From Chloroflexota bacterium (GTDB lineage Bacteria; Chloroflexota; Anaerolineae; Fen-1058): DNA of 10,327 nucleotides. The stretch's first letter is position 1; the number at the start of each line of letters is the position of its first letter. The notes under the pieces are model-generated. The model saw only the letters and a list, made by a program, of their open reading frames with translations, was not told the origin of the DNA and ran no database searches. Shown in pieces: positions 6,390-10,327 of the stretch. Made by a program: the position numbers and the translations under genes. The DNA is taken from NCBI GenBank assembly GCA_016219235.1, contig JACRBO010000161.1, forward strand, positions 1 through 10,327, read 5' to 3'.

Positions 6390-7469
6390 TTACGCAATCG
6401 CCACGCTGGCGTCCAGATACACATCCTGAATGGCGTTCAACAGCGCCACGCCGTCGGCCATCGGCTTCTGGAAGGCCTTGCGCCCAGAGATCAGGCCCAT
6501 GCCGCCCGCGCGCTTGTTGACGACGGCCGTCGCCGCCGCTTCGCCGATGTCATTCTTGCCCGACGCGCCGCCGCTGTTGATCAGGCCGATGCGGCCCATG
6601 TAGTTGTTGGCGATCTGATAGCGCGTCAGGTCGATCGGGTGGTCGCTGTTCAACTCGGTGTACATGCGCTCGTCCAGCTTGCCATAGCTCGAGCCGCCCA
6701 TGTTCAAAGCCTTGAAACCGCCGTTATTCTCGGGCAATTTCTGCTTGATAATGTCGGCCTGGATCGTCGCGCCCAAGTGATTGCCCTGCCCCGTCAAGTC
6801 CGATGAGACGTGATAATCGGTCGAGGTGCCGTCGGCGTTCTTGACTTTGAAGGCGTTGTTGCGCAGATAGCACCACAACACGGTCGCCAGACCGTACTCG
6901 TGCGCCAACGCAAACGCTTGTGACACTTCCACGATCTGCCGGCCGCTTTCCGGCGCACCAAAGTAGATCGTCGCGCCCACCGCCGCCGCGCCCATGTCAG
7001 CCGCTTGCTTGATCGTGCCGAACATGATCTCGTCGGCTTTGTTCGGGTAAGTCAGCAGCTCATTGTGATTGATCTTCACCATGAACGGAATCTGGTGCGC
7101 GTACTTGCGCGCCACGATACCCAGCACGCCGAACGTCGACGCGACCGCATTGCAGCCGCCCTCAATCGCCAACTTCACAATGTTTTCGGGGTCGAAATAC
7201 GCGGGGTTCTTGGCGAACGACGCGCCGCCGCTGTGTTCGATGCCCTGATCGACCGGCAGGATCGACAGGTAACCGGTATGGGCCAGCCGGCCATGGGCGT
7301 ACATCCACGCCAGATTACCCAGCACGCGATTGTTGCGATCGGAATTGATGAACATCCGATCGACCCAGTCCGGTCCCGGCAGGTGCAGGCTTTCTTTGGC
7401 GATCTTCGGTGTATTGAAGCCCAACAGGTATTCGGCCTTGTCGCCTAACAGTTGCTCGATGTTGCTCAT
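6390..7469 (-). CDS. fbaB: Class I fructose-bisphosphate aldolase, DhnA/FbaB type
   Basis: This enzyme cleaves fructose 1,6-bisphosphate to dihydroxyacetone phosphate and glyceraldehyde 3-phosphate through a Schiff-base lysine, in glycolysis or gluconeogenesis in the cytoplasm. The 359-residue protein is recognisably like E. coli FbaB (about 350 residues) along its whole length: LPGPDWVDR (30-38), [15 protein letters not shown] (66-80), [22 protein letters not shown] (131-137), GATIYFG (165-171), [26 protein letters not shown] (318-333). K242 in ADIIKQK is the likely Schiff-base lysine by position (inference). INSGG (297-301) and ISGR form the phosphate-binding end. The start at 7469 is fixed by AGGAGG four bases upstream; an in-frame ATG at 7520 lacks such a site and adds a non-homologous tail. 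It follows the DDAH gene by 60 nt. The strong ribosome-binding site fits a highly expressed central-metabolism enzyme. Confidence 0.96.
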   Translation of the reverse strand: MSNIEQLLGDKAEYLLGFNTPKIAKESLHLPGPDWVDRMFINSDRNNRVLGNLAWMYAHGRLAHTGYLSILPVDQGIEHSGGASFAKNPAYFDPENIVKLAIEGGCNAVASTFGVLGIVARKYAHQIPFMVKINHNELLTYPNKADEIMFGTIKQAADMGAAAVGATIYFGAPESGRQIVEVSQAFALAHEYGLATVLWCYLRNNAFKVKNADGTSTDYHVSSDLTGQGNHLGATIQADIIKQKLPENNGGFKALNMGGSSYGKLDERMYTELNSDHPIDLTRYQIANNYMGRIGLINSGGASGKNDIGEAAATAVVNKRAGGMGLISGRKAFQKPMADGVALLNAIQDVYLDASVAIA

Positions 7470-7473
7470 GTTG

Positions 7474-7479
7474 CCTCCT
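7474..7479 (-). promoter_or_regulatory. Strong Shine-Dalgarno of the aldolase gene
   Basis: AGGAGG on the minus strand, separated by CAAC from the ATG at 7469. It is the clearest ribosome-binding site in the window and decides the start in favour of the FbaB-like N-terminus MSNIEQLLG. Confidence 0.9.
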
Positions 7480-7529
7480 AAGGAGTTAAAGTTGCGAATG
7501 GAAATTCGAGGCGTAACCATTACACGGGG

Positions 7530-8333
7530 TTACATTTTACCAGACTTCTGGAAGATCAGGCTGCAACACGTCACCGCGCCTTCGGCCTTCTGGACTTCGG
7601 AGGAATCAACAACGATCAAAGGCACGCCATGTTCGATCAGACGCCGCTGCGTCTTCGGATAATTCGACGGATAGATCACGCCCCCATCATTCTGATCGGC
7701 CCGATCAGCCCGATCGGCCCAGACCGCATTCGCGGCCCCCGGTTCGCCCGGATCAACTTCGATCAAACGAAGGCCTTTGAAATAAGCCGCATCAACCCAT
7801 TGTGGATTGATCAACAATGTGTCAACTGCGACCTGTGTCACGGCTGATTTCAAGTGCAAACAGCCCGTCACCTGAACACCCTGCACCGAGTAGCCAAACG
7901 ACGCGAGATGCAGCTGCATCTGATCGATTGCAGCTTGATTGCTTCGACTGGACAGTCCTACGTATAGCGTCTTGCCTACGCGCAAAACATCGCCGCCATC
8001 GACCGTGCCCGGCGCACCGATGTACCTCAGTTCCCGATAAGGCTTCAACGCCTCCGCGATCAATCGGGCTTCCGGCTTGCGCGAGTCCGCGCCCGGCCGC
8101 GTGATGATGGCGACCTCATCCAGCACAATCGCCACATCTTCGACGAACACCGAATCAGGCAGATCGGGTTCGGCGGGCAGCGCGATGACTTCGCAGCCCA
8201 ACGCGCACAGCGCGGCCTGATACTGATGATGCTGCCGCTGCGCCAACGCCACATCGATCGGCGCGCGATCGAGATGCGTCAACTCGCACTGATTGAAATT
8301 AGGGCTGATGTCGCGAGTAATGGCAATCAACAT
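7530..8333 (-). CDS. NG,NG-dimethylarginine dimethylaminohydrolase (DDAH family)
   Basis: DDAH hydrolyses asymmetric dimethylarginine (or monomethylarginine) to citrulline and a methylamine. It belongs to the guanidine-modifying superfamily with arginine deiminase. The 267-residue protein carries LPDSVFVEDVA (58-68) with the acidic substrate-binding residues, the GTVDGGDVL motif (109-117), GLSSRSNQ (126-133), the catalytic His160 in CLHLKSAVT, and the nucleophile in AVTCCSL, most likely Cys256. The TCCS form resembles animal DDAH1 more than the Pseudomonas enzyme. A small insertion, ADRADRAD (206-213), lies before the NDGGVIYP strand and is encoded by a 9-bp tandem repeat. The ATG at 8333 overlaps the end of the small ORF upstream by 7 nt and has only a weak ribosome-binding site, consistent with coupled translation. 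Arginine deiminase or another amidinohydrolase activity is less likely but not excluded. Confidence 0.9.
   Translation of the reverse strand: MLIAITRDISPNFNQCELTHLDRAPIDVALAQRQHHQYQAALCALGCEVIALPAEPDLPDSVFVEDVAIVLDEVAIITRPGADSRKPEARLIAEALKPYRELRYIGAPGTVDGGDVLRVGKTLYVGLSSRSNQAAIDQMQLHLASFGYSVQGVQVTGCLHLKSAVTQVAVDTLLINPQWVDAAYFKGLRLIEVDPGEPGAANAVWADRADRADQNDGGVIYPSNYPKTQRRLIEHGVPLIVVDSSEVQKAEGAVTCCSLIFQKSGKM
7694..7720 (-). repeat. Three-copy 9-bp tandem repeat inside the DDAH gene
   Basis: GATCGGCCC, GATCAGCCC and GATCGGCCC lie head to tail on the plus strand with one substitution. On the coding strand they give three in-frame Ala-Asp-Arg/Gln units within a probable surface loop. Copy number could vary without shifting the frame. 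Confidence 0.85.
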
Positions 8334-8464
8334 GATTCATCGGCTTCCGCCAACGCGTCCATCAACTGTCGCCCAGTGCCAGACAGATCGTAAGGCGTCG
8401 ATATAGGGTAGATTCGTCCAGTTTCGAGCGGAGCAATGTCCGGAGATAGGCCTTCGTCAGCCAT
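8327..8464 (-). CDS. Small 45-residue ORF, translationally coupled, function unknown
   Basis: From ATG 8464 to TGA 8327 the minus strand encodes a 45-residue acidic peptide: MADEGLSPDIAPLETG, then RIYPISTPYDLSGTG, then a short helix RQLMDALAEADESC. No family is recognised. Its start overlaps the DUF2283 stop as TGATG (one shared base), and its stop lies inside the start of the DDAH gene (7-nt overlap). This chain of overlaps is typical of coupled genes in one mRNA and fills what would otherwise be a 130-nt gap. The composition is not low-complexity and codon use looks like its neighbours. It might be a third part of the DUF4258/DUF2283 module or a leader peptide for DDAH translation. It could also be a chance ORF, but the two exact junctions argue against that. 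Confidence 0.65.
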   Translation of the reverse strand: MADEGLSPDIAPLETGRIYPISTPYDLSGTGRQLMDALAEADESC

Positions 8465-8664
8465 CAGACGGTCTCAAATTGAAGCACGCGCAGCTTCTCT
8501 GGCGTTAGACGTTTGCTGATCGCCAGCATTTCCAAACCCACGACGTTGCCTGCCGCGTCGAAGTCCAAAATAACTCCCGGTTGAACTTCTTCGGACTCAA
8601 CGATTTGAGACTCGTCCAAACGAAAATATAACGCGTCGCTTTCGTGATCGATTTTTAATCGCAT
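8464..8664 (-). CDS. DUF2283 family small protein (antitoxin-like partner)
   Basis: A 66-residue protein of the DUF2283 family. It begins MRLKIDHESDALYFRLDES, followed by the family hallmark SEEVQPGVILDFDAAGNVVGLEML and a C-terminal SKRLTPEKL helix. DUF2283 proteins are short beta-rich proteins of unproven function, often found next to DUF4258 or other toxin-like genes, and are therefore suspected antitoxins. The start at 8664 is set by AAGGGAG just upstream and by the usual family N-terminus; an in-frame ATG at 8733 would overlap the previous gene and add 23 unrelated residues. It starts 10 nt after the DUF4258 stop and its own stop overlaps the next start (TGATG). The family call is firm; the antitoxin role is inference. 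Confidence 0.9.
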   Translation of the reverse strand: MRLKIDHESDALYFRLDESQIVESEEVQPGVILDFDAAGNVVGLEMLAISKRLTPEKLRVLQFETV

Positions 8665-8674
8665 AAAACTCCCT

Positions 8675-8917
8675 TCATTCGCTGAGGCGTCGATCAAAGA
8701 ACACCGTGACAATCCGGTTGGGCAACACATCACTGTTCACCACTACACGCAACACCCACCCCTCCCGTTCGCGAATTCGCTTCGTGAAATGGAGATTACC
8801 GTCAGACCCCCGTCGCCGTTTATCGGGATTCTCAATGACACGCCATAACCACTCCTCCGGGATTTCACGCTCAATTAACATGTCGCGGGTGTGCTTTGAA
8901 AGTTCGAACTCCGGCAT
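8675..8917 (-). CDS. DUF4258 family small protein (toxin-like partner)
   Basis: An 80-residue basic protein of the DUF4258 type: FELSKHTRDMLIEREIPEEWLWRVIENPDKRRRG at the N-terminus, then LHFTKRIRE, then the end WVLRVVVNSDVLPNRIVTVFFDRRL. The alpha-helix pair followed by a beta-sheet with a conserved His near the start recalls small RelE-like or BrnT-like folds, which is why the family is suspected to contain toxins; activity is unproven. The ATG at 8917 follows GAGAGGCGATC. It begins 9 nt after the PHP gene stop and is followed 10 nt later by the DUF2283 gene, the common pairing. No separate promoter is visible, so expression probably depends on the PHP transcript, which is unusual for a self-regulated toxin-antitoxin unit. 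Confidence 0.88.
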   Translation of the reverse strand: MPEFELSKHTRDMLIEREIPEEWLWRVIENPDKRRRGSDGNLHFTKRIREREGWVLRVVVNSDVLPNRIVTVFFDRRLSE

Positions 8918-8926
8918 GATCGCCTC

Positions 8927-9967
8927 TCACAACACATAGATCGGATTGCTAAAAATCCAGCCGCGCCCCTTGCGGTACGCTTCCACGCGATACGCGCCCG
9001 CCTCAACCGACGTAAAGCGCATGCCCCGGCCCTTCGTCCGCGCAATCGGGCCGCGCCCCGCCTTCACCACCTGAATCGTCGCGGGCAGCGGTGTTTCCAC
9101 TTCAAAATTCACCGCACCCACCCGCCGAATCTCATGGCCAATCTCAGCGTGCTCGGATGCGCTGCGCGCCGCAAAGCGGAAGCCGCGCGTCGAGCCGAGC
9201 AGATCGTAGCCCACCCAGCCGTGCCCCAGCGCCAGCGCCTCAAAAATCGCGGCCTTATCGCGATCGACGTTGCCCGTCAGGCCGGCGTCCAGCACGAGAT
9301 GAGTATTCACGCAGCGAAATAAATATTCGTAGGGAAACACCGTGAACTTGAACGGTCCTACCGTTTGCGGAAATGCGTGTGCATCCGCATTGCCGATGCC
9401 CGCCACGCGCCGCCCCGAAGCCAGCAGTTGATCCCACGCATTCAACGTGGCCCGGAACGGGCCGCGAATCGCCAGATGGGGTTTATGGGCATACCACAAT
9501 GCCATCAACTTGTTGGGCAGGCGTGTCTTGAACTCGGACATGTAGTTCCAGATTTCAAGCCCGTGATAATCGTCCACCTCCCAATCCACCCACGCAATGC
9601 CGGGTTCGTGGAGAAATTTCACCGCATAGTCATAAGGATGCGCGATGAAGGCCAATCCGCCGTGCTCGCGCACCGCCTCGATCAACCGCTGCGGATCGGC
9701 CGCGCACTGGCTCATTTCGGCTTCCGCGCCATAGACGAGCAAATGATTGACCTGCGGCCAGCGTCGCGCGTTGTGGACTTCTTCGCCCACCAGCATCAGC
9801 ACGCCGTCGTGATAGCCTTCCGGGCCTTTCACCCACAGATTGTGATCGGTAACGGCAATGAAATCCAGGCCAGCGCTGGCCGCCGCCTGGGCAATTTCAG
9901 CGTGATAGGCTGCGCCGTCTGAATACGGCGTGTGCATATGGAGGTTGCCGACGATTTCGTGAGGCAC
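8927..9967 (-). CDS. PHP-domain metal-dependent hydrolase (CehA/McbA-like)
   Basis: A PHP-fold metallohydrolase of 346 residues from the GTG at 9967. The metal ligand set is complete: HMHTPYSDG (H10, H12, D18), TDHN (D41, H42), the glutamate of VGEE (62-63), NHLL (H75), AHP (H110), and GNADAH (D195, H197). Such sites bind two or three divalent metals and hydrolyse phosphoesters or, in the CehA/McbA branch, carbamate-like esters. A beta-rich C-terminal region (about 282-346) ending WIFSNPIYVL matches that branch. The frame continues upstream to an ATG at 10030, but the added residues are encoded by the octamer repeat array and are not PHP-like. The GTG has CAGGAAA before it. It heads the closely spaced gene run with DUF4258, DUF2283, the small ORF and DDAH. 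The substrate is unknown. Confidence 0.9.
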   Translation of the reverse strand: MPHEIVGNLHMHTPYSDGAAYHAEIAQAAASAGLDFIAVTDHNLWVKGPEGYHDGVLMLVGEEVHNARRWPQVNHLLVYGAEAEMSQCAADPQRLIEAVREHGGLAFIAHPYDYAVKFLHEPGIAWVDWEVDDYHGLEIWNYMSEFKTRLPNKLMALWYAHKPHLAIRGPFRATLNAWDQLLASGRRVAGIGNADAHAFPQTVGPFKFTVFPYEYLFRCVNTHLVLDAGLTGNVDRDKAAIFEALALGHGWVGYDLLGSTRGFRFAARSASEHAEIGHEIRRVGAVNFEVETPLPATIQVVKAGRGPIARTKGRGMRFTSVEAGAYRVEAYRKGRGWIFSNPIYVL

Positions 9968-9987
9968 GGTGTTTCCTGTAGGTTTCA

Positions 9988-10073
9988 CTGACAAGATGAC
10001 CTGATGACAAGGTGACAAGATGACTTCCATAAACAGATCATCTTGTCATCTCTTCATCCTGTCATCCTGTCAG
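9988..10073. repeat. Inverted array of TGACAAGA-type octamers
   Basis: 9989-10024 is a tandem array of about 4.5 octamers (TGACAAGA, TGACCTGA, TGACAAGG, TGACAAGA, TGAC). After a 12-nt spacer, 10037-10073 holds the opposite array (GTCATCTC, TTCATCCT, GTCATCCT, GTCAG). By my alignment the arms 9988-10024 and 10037-10073 match as inverted copies at 30 of 37 positions. The element fills the gap between the ATL stop and the PHP start. It could fold into a long imperfect hairpin in RNA. There is no clean T-tract, so it is annotated as a repeat rather than a terminator. Confidence 0.85.
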
Positions 10074-10081
10074 AGTATTTG

Positions 10082-10327
10082 TCAGAACAACCCCAACTGC
10101 TCTGGCTCATCACCCGCGATCTCATCGCGCGCGAACTCGCCGCCCGGCCCCGCCCAACGATACTTTTTCAAATCGATGCGGCCGCGTTGATCGAACACGA
10201 TGCCTTCGGCCTCGAGGCGCATCCGTTGTTTGCTGGGACCATCGCCGCCGCGCACTGAAAGCTTGCCTTCGGCATTGACCACTCGCTGCCACGGCACATC
10301 GTCGGGGCAGTTGGCCATGGCGTAGCC
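10082..10327 (-). CDS. Alkyltransferase-like protein (ATL), 5' end outside window
   Basis: This is the C-terminal 81 residues of an MGMT-family DNA-binding domain, open to the right edge (GYAMANCPDD...). The site that holds the alkyl-accepting Cys in true methyltransferases (PCHRV) reads PWQRV here, followed by VNAEGKLS. Trp in place of Cys is the hallmark of ATL proteins such as E. coli YbaZ (PWHRV). These bind O6-alkylguanine without removing the alkyl group and hand the lesion to nucleotide excision repair. His in the motif is replaced by Gln. The rest (RLEAEGIVFDQRGRIDLKKYRW) is the usual end, and the protein closes with an acidic tail DEPEQLGLF. An internal ATG at 10318 is probably not the start. 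The gene ends 114 nt before the PHP start. Confidence 0.9.
   Translation of the reverse strand, partial: GYAMANCPDDVPWQRVVNAEGKLSVRGGDGPSKQRMRLEAEGIVFDQRGRIDLKKYRWAGPGGEFARDEIAGDEPEQLGLF

Noticed and set aside
9968..10030. N-terminal extension of the PHP protein to the ATG at 10030
   Set aside because: These codons are read from the octamer repeat array, and the PHP fold begins just after the GTG at 9967, which has its own ribosome-binding site.
8327..10030. A defence island or new defence system built from PHP, DUF4258, DUF2283 and the small ORF
   Set aside because: No nuclease, ATPase, restriction or phage-sensing domain accompanies them. The PHP protein looks like a CehA/McbA-type metabolic hydrolase and the following genes are metabolic.
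9988..10073. CRISPR-like array
   Set aside because: The units are 8 bp with no unique spacers, and there are no cas genes.

Overview
The window looks like a chromosomal segment of a moderately GC-rich bacterium. Taxonomy is inferred from style, not from a search. A lipoprotein with a long Thr/Pro-rich tether, several short palindromic or octameric intergenic repeats, and an aldolase and alkyltransferase-like protein of bacterial type together suggest a Chloroflexota (Anaerolineae-like) genome. No rRNA, tRNA, CRISPR array, transposase, phage gene or integrase was seen. The density is ordinary and no gene-free stretch exceeds 300 bases.

Layout, left to right. At 1-1680 (minus) lies most of uvrB, cut by the left edge. 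Upstream of it at 1735-2559 (minus) is a lipoprotein of unknown function. It shares a divergent promoter region with a plus-strand gene (2696-3265) for a zinc-ribbon protein with two membrane helices. Convergent to that gene are two minus-strand oxidoreductase genes: a classical SDR (3365-4231) and an extended or atypical SDR/NAD-epimerase (4309-5268). Upstream of these, also minus, is a MerR-family regulator with a GyrI-like effector domain (5390-6235). It is closed by a strong intrinsic terminator, which is followed at once by a promoter whose spacer holds a dyad. The simplest reading is that the MerR protein controls the two oxidoreductase genes.

Further upstream on the minus strand is a run of close or overlapping genes. 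In transcription order they are: the 3' part of an alkyltransferase-like (ATL) repair gene (10082-10327, cut by the right edge); a PHP-domain CehA/McbA-like metallohydrolase (8927-9967); a DUF4258/DUF2283 pair resembling a small toxin-antitoxin-type module; an overlapping 45-codon small ORF (8327-8464); a dimethylarginine dimethylaminohydrolase (7530-8333); and a class I DhnA/FbaB-type fructose-bisphosphate aldolase (6390-7469). From the PHP gene to DDAH the junctions are 9 nt, 10 nt, a 1-nt overlap and a 7-nt overlap, so these genes are probably co-transcribed although their functions seem unrelated.

The points most worth following up are the MerR-type operator/promoter at 5299-5329, the overlooked translationally coupled small ORF at 8327-8464, and three different intergenic repeat elements: a 16-bp perfect palindrome at 5341-5373, a CACAGAT array at 6314-6381, and an inverted octamer array at 9988-10073. 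I found no convincing evidence of an entirely new multi-gene system.
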